29,827 nucleotides of DNA, from contig CAZALP010000003.1 in NCBI GenBank assembly GCA_964486395.1, positions 1 to 29,827 of the forward strand. The letters are read 5' to 3'. The position numbers were made by a program, and so were the translations under genes. Shown piece by piece: positions 6,795 to 14,226 of the stretch. The notes beneath the pieces were generated by a model. The model made no database searches and was not told the DNA's origin. It saw nothing but the letters and a program-made list of their open reading frames with translations. Position 1 is the first letter of the stretch. Each line of letters opens with the position of its first letter. The DNA comes from CAYYJV01 sp964486395 (GTDB lineage Bacteria > Patescibacteriota > Minisyncoccia > Minisyncoccales > MHMH01).

Positions 6795-6805
6795 ATTATT
6801 TTATT

Positions 6806-7534
6806 CTACAACTCCATCATTAAGACTTCCAGAGCCAAACGCGGATTGACATTGGTGGTGGAAAGCAGAAAATTCACGGTTTGAAGGGTTTTGACGACTT
6901 TTACGCTTTTTCTATCCTGCTTTCCCGCCAACAAATCGCCGCGGAGACATCTAAGCCAAGCTTCCAGAATCTCTCTTAAATTTTCGGGGTTTTCGGAAAG
7001 CTTCCGGGCGTATTGAAAACGTGCGGCTAAATCCGCTTTTTTAATCCTTTGCATTTCCAAAATCATTTTCTTTTGGAAATCCGTCAAAGCGGGAAGCCTT
7101 GAAGGAAACTTAAAATGTTCCACCCGGGAAATAACGGTAGGCAGCAAAAAGTCGGGATACTCTGTAATCAAAATGAAAATAGTGGAGCCCTTGGGCTCTT
7201 CCAGCAATTTCAGGAAAGCTGACTGGGCTTCCCGGTTAAGGGTATGGGCCTTGTTTATAATTATGGATTTGAAGGGAGCCGAATAAGACTTCAAGGACAA
7301 CTTGGCATGAAGTTCTCTGATTTGGCTGATTTTAATCTCTCCGCCTTCGTCGGGCCCAACGATATATAAATCAGGGTGCCCCTCTTTAACCTTCTCTCCG
7401 TTGACCAAACTGATAAAATCCAAAGCCAGACTCTTTATGCTTTCGGGATCCTGGCCGGAAAACAATAAAGCTGAGGGTATTCTTCCCAGCTCCGCCATTT
7501 TTTTCAAGAATTGCCATTGTTTGGGATACGACAT
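6806..7534 (-). CDS. holB: DNA polymerase III delta-prime subunit (clamp-loader AAA+)
   Basis: Delta-prime is the stator subunit of the clamp loader that opens the sliding clamp. The 242-residue protein has the AAA+ fold signatures: ALLFSGQD where a P-loop would be, IKISQIRELHAKLSLK, KSIIINKAHTLNREAQSAFLKLLEEP (Walker B region) and the sensor stretch TVISRVEHFKF. The P-loop is degenerate and lacks the GKT, as expected for a non-ATPase delta-prime. The usual four-Cys zinc module is absent. It is shorter than E. coli HolB (334), with a reduced C-terminal collar. Its ATG overlaps the stop of the second mreB by one base (TAATG), so the two are co-translated. DnaX is not in the window. Confidence 0.88.
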   Translation of the reverse strand: MSYPKQWQFLKKMAELGRIPSALLFSGQDPESIKSLALDFISLVNGEKVKEGHPDLYIVGPDEGGEIKISQIRELHAKLSLKSYSAPFKSIIINKAHTLNREAQSAFLKLLEEPKGSTIFILITEYPDFLLPTVISRVEHFKFPSRLPALTDFQKKMILEMQRIKKADLAARFQYARKLSENPENLREILEAWLRCLRGDLLAGKQDRKSVKVVKTLQTVNFLLSTTNVNPRLALEVLMMEL

Positions 7535-8541
7535 TATCTCTTTGATGTAATGCTTTTTTTGTAAACTTCCAAATTCTCCAAGACTACCCCCGTTCCCTTA
7601 GCCACGCAAAGCAGGGGGTCTTCCGCTATAAAACAGGGTATGCCCGTAGACTGGGATATTAAATCGTCAATGTTTCTCAGCAAGGCGCCGCCTCCTGAAA
7701 GTATCATTCCCTTGTCCATAATATCGGCTGAAAGCTCGGGGGGAGTGTCCCTGAGAACTTGCTTTATGACTTGGATGATTTCTCCCAAAGGTTCGGAAAT
7801 GGCTCCTGCCACCTCCTGAGAAGAAATCTTAATGTTTCTGGGCAGGCCCAAAATCAAATCCCTGCCCCGGATTTCTATTTCTTCTGACTGCTTTTGGGGG
7901 ATAGCTGTGCCAATTTTTATTTTCACTTCTTCCGCGGTTTGGTCTCCCACGGCCAAATTGTATTTTTTCTTAATGTAGTCTGCAATAGCCAGATTCATCT
8001 TGTCTCCCGCCACCCTTACGGAATTGCAAGTCACAATTCCTCCCAAAGAAATAACCGCCACTTCGGAAGTCCCCCCTCCAATATCCACTATCAAATGGCC
8101 CGAACAGGCATTGATGGGAATACCCGCCCCGATGGCGGCCAGTATGGGCTCTTTGGCTACAAAAGCTTCCTTGGCTCCGGCATTTACCGCCGCCTCTAGC
8201 ACCGCTCTTCTTTCCGTGGAAGTGATGCCGGCTGGCACAGAAATCATCAACTCCGGCTTCAAGAATTGAAACCGGCTCACGGTTTTTTGAATGAAATATC
8301 TAAGCATGGCTTGGGTAACCCGGAAATCGGCTATCACCCCGTCCCTCAAGGGACGATAAACTCTGATGGTGTCGGGAGTGCGGCCGGTCATTTCCTTAGC
8401 CTCTTCTCCCACTGCCAAAATCCTGTTTTCGTCCAAAGAAACGGCCACCACCGAAGGCTCCTGCAAAACTACGCCTTTTTTGGGAATAAAAACCAAAGAA
8501 TTGCAAGTACCTAAGTCAATACCGATTTTTTTGATAAACAT
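7534..8541 (-). CDS. mreB: Second MreB/Mbl-like actin homologue
   Basis: This is a second complete MreB of 335 residues. Phosphate-1 (IGIDLGTCNSLVFIP), phosphate-2 (HLIVDIGGGTSEVAVISLGG) and the adenosine motif (ILSGGGALLRNIDDL) are all present. The N-terminus is only about six residues before the beta-1 strand, so it lacks the longer hydrophobic leader of copy 1. It may polymerise with copy 1 or act at another site, as MreB, Mbl and MreBH do in Bacillus. It lies between murA and holB, two bases downstream of murA, and its stop overlaps the holB start by one base. That it is Mbl-like rather than a duplicate MreB is inference. Confidence 0.93.
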   Translation of the reverse strand: MFIKKIGIDLGTCNSLVFIPKKGVVLQEPSVVAVSLDENRILAVGEEAKEMTGRTPDTIRVYRPLRDGVIADFRVTQAMLRYFIQKTVSRFQFLKPELMISVPAGITSTERRAVLEAAVNAGAKEAFVAKEPILAAIGAGIPINACSGHLIVDIGGGTSEVAVISLGGIVTCNSVRVAGDKMNLAIADYIKKKYNLAVGDQTAEEVKIKIGTAIPQKQSEEIEIRGRDLILGLPRNIKISSQEVAGAISEPLGEIIQVIKQVLRDTPPELSADIMDKGMILSGGGALLRNIDDLISQSTGIPCFIAEDPLLCVAKGTGVVLENLEVYKKSITSKR

Positions 8542-8543
8542 AA

Positions 8544-9827
8544 TTAATTGTTGTGTATTCTTTTAATATCAGCTCCAATTGCCTGAAGCCTTTCTTCTAT
8601 CTTTTCGTAACCACGGTCCACCTGGTAAATATTGTTAATTGTGGTCTCGCCTTTCGCAATCAGGCCCGCAATAATCAAAGCCGCTCCCCCACGCAGATCC
8701 AAAGATCTCAGCTCTCTTCCTTGAAGCTTGGTAGGGCCGTTGACAATGGCCCTGTGAGGATCGGCAAAATATATTTCAGCTCCCATTTTGTTCAATTCCT
8801 CCAAGTATTTCAAACGGCCTTCATAAAGAGGATCGTGAATCAAAGTGGATCCTCTGGCTCTGGTGGCCAAAACTCCGAAAGCCGACTGCAAGTCAGAAGG
8901 GATGCCAGGATAAGGCAAACTTTGAATTTTATCTATCTTCAAATTTTTCCAAGGGAAGATTTGAACGGCTTTCTTGCCGCAAATTTCGCAATTTACCCCA
9001 AAGTCCCTGAGTTTCTTCAGAGGCAAATCCAAATAAGAAATTTCGGCATTCTTAACTAAAACTTTTCCCTTGGTTGCCGCAGCGGTCAGCATAAAGGTGC
9101 CGGCTTCAATGGGATCATAAATCAAATTGTGTTTGGCTCCTTTCAATTTTTTAACTCCTTCGACCACGATTTTATGGCCGCCGGCTCCTCTGATCTTAAC
9201 CCCCATCTTTCTTAAGAACCCGGCTAATTCCTGCACCTGATAATCCTGGTCAGCAGTTTTAATAACTGTCTTAACGGGAATCAGGCTGGCACAAAGCATC
9301 AGATTTTCGGTAGCGGTAACACTGAATTCGTTCAAAACCACTTCTTTATTCCCCGAAGACGAACGGGATTTATCTTTATTTTCCAAAAAATAGCGCTTGC
9401 CATCAAAATTATTTTCAATTCCCATTTGGGAAAATCCGTCCAGATGAGTATCAATGGGCCGAGCCCCGATAACACAGCCGCCGGGCCTGGGGAGCCTTAC
9501 TTTTGAAAATCTTGCCAATAGAGGCCCAAAAAACAGTACGGAGCCCCGGAGCAGGCATATCAGGTCTTCTCTGACTTCTTGGGGATCAATGTCAGAAGCC
9601 TTAATCCTGATGCTCCTTTCCCCGACCCAAGAAACTCTGGCCCCCATGCTTTTAACAATTTCAATCATTCTGAAAACATCCTCAATCAAAGGAAGATTGG
9701 AAATTTCGCATTCCTCATTGGTCAAAAGGGTGGCCGCTATTATGGGGAAAGCCGCGTTTTTGGCTCCCCTAACTTCGATTTCTCCCTTGAGCCGTTTCCC
9801 GCCATTGATTATAAATTTCTCAGCCAT
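8544..9827 (-). CDS. murA: UDP-N-acetylglucosamine 1-carboxyvinyltransferase
   Basis: MurA transfers enolpyruvate from PEP to UDP-GlcNAc, the first committed step of peptidoglycan synthesis. Visible landmarks are Lys23-Asn24 (RGAKNAA), the catalytic loop PGGCVIGARPIDTHL with Cys118 (the residue alkylated by fosfomycin), and the C-terminal GEnxIxNIYQVDRGYE-type ending. The length of 427 is normal. A short, serine-rich insert (KDKSRSSSGNKE, about residues 153-164) is an extra surface loop. The gene is followed two bases later by the second mreB, which suggests that wall-precursor synthesis and filament formation are co-expressed. An MFS gene lies upstream on the same strand. Confidence 0.97.
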   Translation of the reverse strand: MAEKFIINGGKRLKGEIEVRGAKNAAFPIIAATLLTNEECEISNLPLIEDVFRMIEIVKSMGARVSWVGERSIRIKASDIDPQEVREDLICLLRGSVLFFGPLLARFSKVRLPRPGGCVIGARPIDTHLDGFSQMGIENNFDGKRYFLENKDKSRSSSGNKEVVLNEFSVTATENLMLCASLIPVKTVIKTADQDYQVQELAGFLRKMGVKIRGAGGHKIVVEGVKKLKGAKHNLIYDPIEAGTFMLTAAATKGKVLVKNAEISYLDLPLKKLRDFGVNCEICGKKAVQIFPWKNLKIDKIQSLPYPGIPSDLQSAFGVLATRARGSTLIHDPLYEGRLKYLEELNKMGAEIYFADPHRAIVNGPTKLQGRELRSLDLRGGAALIIAGLIAKGETTINNIYQVDRGYEKIEERLQAIGADIKRIHNN

Positions 9828-9839
9828 AACTGTACTTTA

Positions 9840-11021
9840 TTATCTTAATCTAAATTTAAGAATTTGGCAAATGGCCGCGATAGAAATTCCTCCCAAAATA
9901 AACATTAAATTAAATCCCAGAAATCCAATCAAGAAACCCGAAATCAAAGACCCCAAAGCCGTTCCCAAGGGAGCGAAAATGGTATCGATGGCTCCGGCTT
10001 CCTCGGGGAAATTTTTTAGCTTTTTATTAACCTGGCCGCTGCGTCCAGAATTTACCATGAAACCACCTATCGACTTGCCCAAATCTATTACCAAAACTGA
10101 AAGAAAATTTAAAAAGGAAGCCGCCGCTCCAAATAATATCGTAAAAATCCCGAATATGACTCCGCCCTGAAAGATGGTTTTTTTGGTTTCCTGAGTTCCC
10201 AGTTTTTTTATAATCCAAAGGGAAATAGGCAAGAATAAAAAAGAAGACAAAGCTCCAAAAACCAAAATCAGATTCTGTGACCAGGCCAATTCCTGCTTTA
10301 AAAACAAGATAAAAAAAGCTCGATAAAATCCGCCCAAAAGCAAAACCGCAAAAGAAACAGAAATTAAAAGCAAAAACGGCTTTCGCATTATTCGCCGAAA
10401 AGCCAAACTATGATTTGCTTTGAAGTTTTGAAAATTAAAGCCGTGATCCGGTAAAATCCGGGCGGGCCCTCTCAATCTAAAAAAGCAGAAAATGGCATTG
10501 AAAATATGAACAGCCAAACTGAGAAGAAAGACGCCGGCGAAATCAAACTGCCAAATAAAAAAAGCTCCTATTGCCGGAGCCACGGCTGCTGCATAAAAAG
10601 GAGCCGAATAAAACCAGCCGAAAGCCCGATCGGGCTTTTCCAGAGAAGAACCCATCAAGATTCCCCTGGATGAAGCAAAAAACAAAGCGGCTGATATTCC
10701 CAAAATAACCTGCCAGAAATAAAAAAGGGCGGGATTATGAATGGCAATCATGCCCCAAGAATAAATCCCATATCCCAGAATGCCGACGCTCGCCAGCACG
10801 GCTGGATTTATTTTATGATTTAAAAAGCCAACTAAGGGAGAAAACACGGCTATGGGAAGATAAATCAAAAGGTAGGCGTAACCCACTTCCGGCAAAGACA
10901 TTCCCCTGGCTATCAAAAATAAAGGGAAATACAAAGAAAAAACCTTGTAGCCGAACATCAAAAAGAAATGGGTAATTGTCGCATCCCTGGTAATTTTCTC
11001 AATTTTCGGCAAAAGCGGCAT
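9840..11021 (-). CDS. Major facilitator superfamily transporter
   Basis: This 393-residue integral membrane protein has about 12 hydrophobic segments in two halves, separated by a polar loop around residues 188-210 (RGPARILPDHGFNFQNFKANHS). The pattern fits a permease of the major facilitator superfamily. The first half includes PIAVFSPLVGFLNHKI, and the second starts with FAVLLLGGFYRAFFILF. No substrate can be assigned from the sequence. An in-frame GTG at 11039 would add six residues. I prefer ATG 11021, since the bases before it (TATATT or TAAAAT) look like a promoter -10 and would make the message nearly leaderless. It follows the Nudix terminator and a 21-bp palindrome, and precedes murA. 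Confidence 0.85.
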   Translation of the reverse strand: MPLLPKIEKITRDATITHFFLMFGYKVFSLYFPLFLIARGMSLPEVGYAYLLIYLPIAVFSPLVGFLNHKINPAVLASVGILGYGIYSWGMIAIHNPALFYFWQVILGISAALFFASSRGILMGSSLEKPDRAFGWFYSAPFYAAAVAPAIGAFFIWQFDFAGVFLLSLAVHIFNAIFCFFRLRGPARILPDHGFNFQNFKANHSLAFRRIMRKPFLLLISVSFAVLLLGGFYRAFFILFLKQELAWSQNLILVFGALSSFLFLPISLWIIKKLGTQETKKTIFQGGVIFGIFTILFGAAASFLNFLSVLVIDLGKSIGGFMVNSGRSGQVNKKLKNFPEEAGAIDTIFAPLGTALGSLISGFLIGFLGFNLMFILGGISIAAICQILKFRLR

Positions 11022-11041
11022 ATTAATATATTTTATCACAG

Positions 11042-11062
11042 TTGCTTAGCCAAGCTAAGCAA
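11042..11062. promoter_or_regulatory. Perfect 9-bp inverted repeat upstream of the MFS gene
   Basis: The arms TTGCTTAGC and GCTAAGCAA are perfect complements around a three-base centre. The repeat lies about 20 bp upstream of the transporter's start and just after the Nudix terminator. It could be a repressor operator for the transporter or an RNA hairpin that tops up termination. There is no U-tract directly after it on the minus strand. Confidence 0.55.
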
Positions 11063-11099
11063 AGAAAAAGGCGCGAGCCGCGGAAAAGGCTGGCGCCTT
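11061..11099 (-). terminator. Intrinsic terminator after the Nudix gene
   Basis: On the minus strand a stem AAGGCGC/GCGCCTT continues through one mismatch into AGCC/GGCT with an eight-base loop. The run TTTTTCTTT overlaps and follows its 3' arm. It starts seven bases after the Nudix stop codon. This is a strong Rho-independent terminator. Confidence 0.85.
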
Positions 11100-11105
11100 G
11101 CTTAA

Positions 11106-11714
11106 TCATTCGCCCAGCAAATCGTATACTTCCAGTCCCCTCTCGATGAGAAAACGCATGCGCGGAGAAACAATTTCAATTTCCTGCAATTTGTTTCGAG
11201 GAACAAACATCAGTTCTCTTCTTTCCAATTTTTCATGAAATACTTTGGTTTCTTCGATAAAGGGCGCCTCGAAAGGAATCGGCAGGGAAAAAGCAACATC
11301 AATTGTAACGCGCTCTTCGTCGGTTTCTTTATTGATGTATTCTCTCCGAAACCACGCCGGCACCATCAACAGATGGTCAGGGAAACCCAGAAGCGCCAAA
11401 CCGGTCTCTTCCGCCATTTCTTGTTTGAGAGCCTCAAAAATGGAACCGCAGTAACGCCGTTCGGCATTCTTGTCCTCGGCCCATGTCAAAAAATGAGAAA
11501 GTTCAGCTCCACCGCCGGGCATCTCCCACTTTCCCGAAAGATCCTGCTGGTAAAGAGATTCTTTTTCAAGTCTTCTGCGAAGAAGCGGATCGCCGTTTCG
11601 AACCATTATTACAAATACACCGATTCCAGTGGCTACCGCCCTCCCTCTTTTAAGATTATTGCGACATTCGGCAAGAATCTTCTCTGCTTCAGTCATTCTT
11701 GCACCTTTTTTCAT
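11106..11714 (-). CDS. Nudix-fold hydrolase with divergent Nudix box
   Basis: This 202-residue protein should hydrolyse a nucleoside-diphosphate-linked substrate if it is active. The strand GVFVIMVRNGDPLLRRR leads to GKWEMPGGGAEL, and the helix EALKQEMAEETGL supplies the Nudix box. Two things are unusual. The Arg of the REUXEEXGU core is Gln (QEMAEETGL), although the three glutamates remain. About 20 extra residues (HFLTWAEDKNAERRYCG) separate the Gly part from the helix. Start ATG 11714 lies eight bases after AGGAGG; an upstream in-frame TTG is too close to it. The gene has its own consensus promoter and terminator and does not overlap its neighbours. Substrate is unknown. Catalytic activity is uncertain because of the Gln. 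Confidence 0.8.
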   Translation of the reverse strand: MKKGARMTEAEKILAECRNNLKRGRAVATGIGVFVIMVRNGDPLLRRRLEKESLYQQDLSGKWEMPGGGAELSHFLTWAEDKNAERRYCGSIFEALKQEMAEETGLALLGFPDHLLMVPAWFRREYINKETDEERVTIDVAFSLPIPFEAPFIEETKVFHEKLERRELMFVPRNKLQEIEIVSPRMRFLIERGLEVYDLLGE

Positions 11715-11722
11715 TCTCAACG

Positions 11723-11728
11723 CCTCCT
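11723..11728 (-). promoter_or_regulatory. Shine-Dalgarno of the Nudix gene
   Basis: AGGAGG, within AAAAAGGAGG, sits eight bases before ATG 11714, an ideal spacing. It decides the start. It is notable because most other genes in this window have no such motif. Confidence 0.85.
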
Positions 11729-11753
11729 TTTTAGTTTTTCGCGAACTGCAAAT

Positions 11754-11782
11754 ATCTTAGCAGATTGATTTTTGGATGTCAA
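11754..11782 (-). promoter_or_regulatory. Sigma70-type promoter of the Nudix gene
   Basis: On the minus strand TTGACA (11777-11782) and TAAGAT (11754-11759) are separated by exactly 17 bp. The predicted transcript starts near 11747, giving a leader of about 33 nt with AGGAGG in it. The promoter overlaps the divergent PEGA gene's promoter region. Confidence 0.85.
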
Positions 11783-11796
11783 ATAGTTATTATAAT
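11765..11796 (+). promoter_or_regulatory. Candidate promoter of the PEGA-domain gene
   Basis: A perfect -10 TATAAT lies at 11791-11796. A TTGATT at 11765-11770 could be the -35, although the 20-bp spacing is long. A start about seven bases after the -10 would fall at the ATG (11804), giving a leaderless message. It interleaves with the Nudix promoter on the other strand. Confidence 0.5.
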
Positions 11797-11803
11797 AATG
11801 CTT

Positions 11804-12523
11804 ATGCAAAAGCGATCCAGAACTATTTTATTCGTACTCTGCATTTTTTTATTCCTCCTGGCAGCGCCCACCGTACTTTTATATTTCCAAGGCTACCGTT
11901 TTGACTTTGAAAAAAAAGAGCTGGTGCAGACGGGCGGCCTTTATTTTAAAGTACTGCCTGCCAGCTCCCAGGTTTACCTTGACGGCGACTTTAAAAAAAG
12001 AACCTCGGGCTTTACCGGCTCCGTCCTAATTGAAAACTTAATTCCCAGGGAATACCAGGTGGAAATAAAAAAGGCGGGCTACCATTCTTGGCAAAAAAAT
12101 TTAGAGGTCTGGGAAAGACGGGTAACCGAGGCCAAAAACGTGATTCTTTTTCCCCAAAATCCAGATTTCACCATTGTCAACGAAATGCCGAAGGTGGAAA
12201 TGACGGCCACCTCCTCGGATAAAAAGAAGGTTATTAAGGCCAACAATTATGAAATCCGGGTTTTATTCCCGGAAAAAGGAGAAGAGGTTTTTATCGCTCG
12301 CTTTTCAAAAAAAATCGGCAATATCTTTTGGCTGACCAATCATTATTTGATATTCAGCGTCGGGGATAAGATAAAAATCAGCGAAATTGACAACCGGGAT
12401 AAAATAAATATAGTCGACCTGGCTGAATTTAAAAACCCAAAGATTTTCTGGGACAAAGAAAAGAAAGATTTATACGTTGAAAGCGAAGGGAAAATATATC
12501 TTTTTGACGACCTACTTCCCTAA
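11804..12523 (+). CDS. PEGA-domain membrane-anchored protein
   Basis: This is the only plus-strand gene in the window. The 239-residue protein starts with a basic MQKRSRT and a single hydrophobic span at about residues 7-26, an uncleaved anchor or signal. A PEGA-type beta domain follows at about 45-105 (GGLYFKVLPASSQVYLDGDF, then REYQVEIKKAGYHSW). The rest is beta-rich with short repeated strands (FWLTNHYLIFSVGDK, IFWDKEKKDLYVESEGK) like propeller blades. PEGA domains are usually extracytoplasmic, so it probably displays a domain outside the membrane. ATG 11804 is preferred over upstream TTG 11765 and ATG 11798 because TATAAT ends eight bases before it. Its 3' end overlaps the convergent glycosylase gene by 12 bp. 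Confidence 0.78.
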   Translation: MQKRSRTILFVLCIFLFLLAAPTVLLYFQGYRFDFEKKELVQTGGLYFKVLPASSQVYLDGDFKKRTSGFTGSVLIENLIPREYQVEIKKAGYHSWQKNLEVWERRVTEAKNVILFPQNPDFTIVNEMPKVEMTATSSDKKKVIKANNYEIRVLFPEKGEEVFIARFSKKIGNIFWLTNHYLIFSVGDKIKISEIDNRDKINIVDLAEFKNPKIFWDKEKKDLYVESEGKIYLFDDLLP

Positions 12524-13036
12524 GGTGAAACGCCAGGGCTTTTTAGACCACGCCGGCCCCGCATAATCTACGCCGATTCTCGGCGTTTTAGTAATTTGAG
12601 AAGGTTTAACTTTGTGTCCGCGGTCTTCAATCCAAAGGCCGTTTTTTTTATCGGCCAAACTGCCGTTGAATCTTTTATCGATCTTCAGATATTTGGTCAA
12701 CCGACCGGGACCTGTAATTTTATTGGTTCCGCGTATTAAAATAGCGGCCGGGTAATTTTTGCGGCCGGTAACAATATTTAACATCCAGTGCATTCCGTAA
12801 GTGAAATAGACATACCATCTGCCTCCCTCATCAAACATCACCTTGTTTCTTTCGGTTTTCCCCCGGCTAGCATGGCAAGCCCTGTCATTGGGACCCACGT
12901 AAGCTTCCACCTCGGTAATCATCAAAGGAATGTTTTTCCCGTCATATCGCCGAACCAAAAACTTCCCCAAAAGCTCTCTGGCTACAGTTAAAGTGGGCCT
13001 AACAAAAAAAGACCTTTGAAGTCTTTTTGATTTCAT
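12512..13036 (-). CDS. Alkyladenine/3-methyladenine DNA glycosylase (AAG/MPG family)
   Basis: This base-excision repair glycosylase removes alkylated purines. The 174-residue protein carries the family core ITEVEAYVGPNDRACHASRG, with the water-activating Glu44 in EAY. Next come KTERNKVMF and the wall of the lesion pocket WYVYFTYGMHWMLNIVTG, then AAILIRG and the GPGRLTKYLKID region. The overall order matches human AAG and Bacillus YxlJ-type enzymes. It is a little shorter than usual at both ends. It is four bases downstream of the nuclease gene on the same strand, so a DNA-repair pairing is plausible. Its last codons overlap the convergent PEGA gene. Confidence 0.95.
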   Translation of the reverse strand: MKSKRLQRSFFVRPTLTVARELLGKFLVRRYDGKNIPLMITEVEAYVGPNDRACHASRGKTERNKVMFDEGGRWYVYFTYGMHWMLNIVTGRKNYPAAILIRGTNKITGPGRLTKYLKIDKRFNGSLADKKNGLWIEDRGHKVKPSQITKTPRIGVDYAGPAWSKKPWRFTLGK

Positions 13037-13040
13037 AAAA

Positions 13041-13724
13041 TTATTTCCCAGTCAATTCTATTTTCTTCTTGAATTCTTCCCATTTCACTTCCTTGCCGTC
13101 GGCCTTGCCGCAAATATCCTTGAACTGGCAGTATCTGCACTGCCAATTTTCAGGGTAATCGGGCAGTCTCGAAGGGATGATATTTTTGTCGATTTTGGTT
13201 TTAAGATCCTGCAGACTGCTTAAAAGATTTTTAGCCAAAGTAGGATTGTACTCGACCAAAAATTCCTTCAATTCCAGCCTGTCTTTGTCGACATAAAGCA
13301 AAATCCCCTTGGGAATTTTAAAATAATGCAAATAGAGCTGGATTTGATTGACGTTTTCTTCTTTGGGCTCCTGTAGGTTCTTGAATACCATGCTGTTCAT
13401 GCTCTTGAAATCGACCACGTAAAGATCGTTGTTCATGCTGATGATGGCGTCGGCCCTGCCGGAAATTATTTCCTGCGGAGGAATTTTTATTTCCGAAGCC
13501 CTAACCATCCCCAAACTGAAAAGAGTGCTTAAAATCTGCATCTGAATATAATCTCCGTGATCAAGCATCCTTAAAACGTCTGGTGTCATTTTCTCCCGAG
13601 GAACGTTTTTGAATTTAAAAAAGATAGCCCGGCCGCATTTACCCGCGTCAGTAATGTAAAAATGATGCTGTTCCCTATCCCTTTGCCTGTCCAAATAATA
13701 TTTGTCGATGAGTTCTTTTAACAT
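13041..13724 (-). CDS. Cas4/RecB-like PD-(D/E)XK nuclease with Fe-S cysteines
   Basis: This 227-residue protein is likely a DNA exonuclease or helicase-associated nuclease. The active-site pattern is visible: His56 (LDHGDYIQ), Asp92 (GRADAI), Asp105-x-Lys107 (VVDFKS) and the QxxLY-like motif IQLYLHYF at 128-135. Cys30 (GKCGRAIF) plus Cys196, Cys199 and Cys205 (WQCRYCQFKDICG) match the one-plus-three cysteine layout that holds a 4Fe-4S cluster in Cas4 and AddB. No CRISPR array or other cas gene is in the window, so a repair role beside the glycosylase is likelier. Start ATG 13724 is chosen because it lies two bases after rpsI; the longer open frame runs into rpsI. Confidence 0.85.
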   Translation of the reverse strand: MLKELIDKYYLDRQRDREQHHFYITDAGKCGRAIFFKFKNVPREKMTPDVLRMLDHGDYIQMQILSTLFSLGMVRASEIKIPPQEIISGRADAIISMNNDLYVVDFKSMNSMVFKNLQEPKEENVNQIQLYLHYFKIPKGILLYVDKDRLELKEFLVEYNPTLAKNLLSSLQDLKTKIDKNIIPSRLPDYPENWQCRYCQFKDICGKADGKEVKWEEFKKKIELTGK

Positions 13725-13725
13725 T

Positions 13726-14223
13726 TTATCTCTTTTGCCACTGTGGGGCTCGGCGGGCTCTTTTGAGGCCAAATTTTTTGCGCTCGCGCATTCTGGGATC
13801 ACGGGTTAAGAACCCGGCTTTCTTTAATATTTTTCTAAACTCAGGGTCAAAAATAACTATAGCTCTTGATATGCCGTGCCTGATGGCTTCCGATTGAGCA
13901 TTTAATCCTCCGCCTTTTACTTTGACTGAGACTTTAAATTTATCAAGGTAGTTTGTTTTTTCAAGGGGAGACAAAACTTTCTGTTGCATCTCAAGATAAG
14001 GAAAATATTTTTCCAACGGCTTTCCATTAACTAAAAATTCCTTCTCGCCTCCGGCGGTTAGCCTGACTCTGGCTATAGCGGTCTTTCTGCGGCCTACCGC
14101 CTCCAAATAACGGGTCTTCTTGGGCCCGGGAGTCGCTTTAGCTTTGGCCGTCTTTTTCTTCTTGGGCGCTGGCTTTTTCTTGGACGCTGGCTTCGAACTT
14201 TTGGAAACTTTTTTCTTAGGCAT
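13726..14223 (-). CDS. rpsI: 30S ribosomal protein uS9
   Basis: S9 reaches the P-site tRNA with its C-terminal tail. The core YLEAVGRRKTAIARVRLTAG, GLNAQSEAIRHGISRA and the basic ending FGLKRARRAPQWQKR are typical. At 165 residues it is about 35 longer than E. coli S9. The extra is an N-terminal Lys/Ala/Pro tail at residues 1-37 (KKKPAPKKKKTAKAKATP), presumably rRNA-binding and disordered. The final QKR replaces the usual SKR; the last Arg that contacts the P-site tRNA is kept. The start lies three bases after rplM. Confidence 0.97.
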   Translation of the reverse strand: MPKKKVSKSSKPASKKKPAPKKKKTAKAKATPGPKKTRYLEAVGRRKTAIARVRLTAGGEKEFLVNGKPLEKYFPYLEMQQKVLSPLEKTNYLDKFKVSVKVKGGGLNAQSEAIRHGISRAIVIFDPEFRKILKKAGFLTRDPRMRERKKFGLKRARRAPQWQKR

Positions 14224-14226
14224 ATG

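Noticed and set aside
8553..10170. Long plus-strand open frames opposite murA and the MFS gene (168 and 238 codons)
   Set aside because: They are antisense to well-conserved genes, have no family motifs and reflect codon bias of the real strand.
13041..13724. Possible CRISPR-Cas locus suggested by the Cas4-like nuclease
   Set aside because: No direct-repeat array with unique spacers and no cas1, cas2 or effector gene is present anywhere in the window.
13725..13802. Longer N-terminus for the Cas4-like nuclease
   Set aside because: The extra 26 codons lie wholly inside the conserved 3' end of rpsI and carry no nuclease motif.
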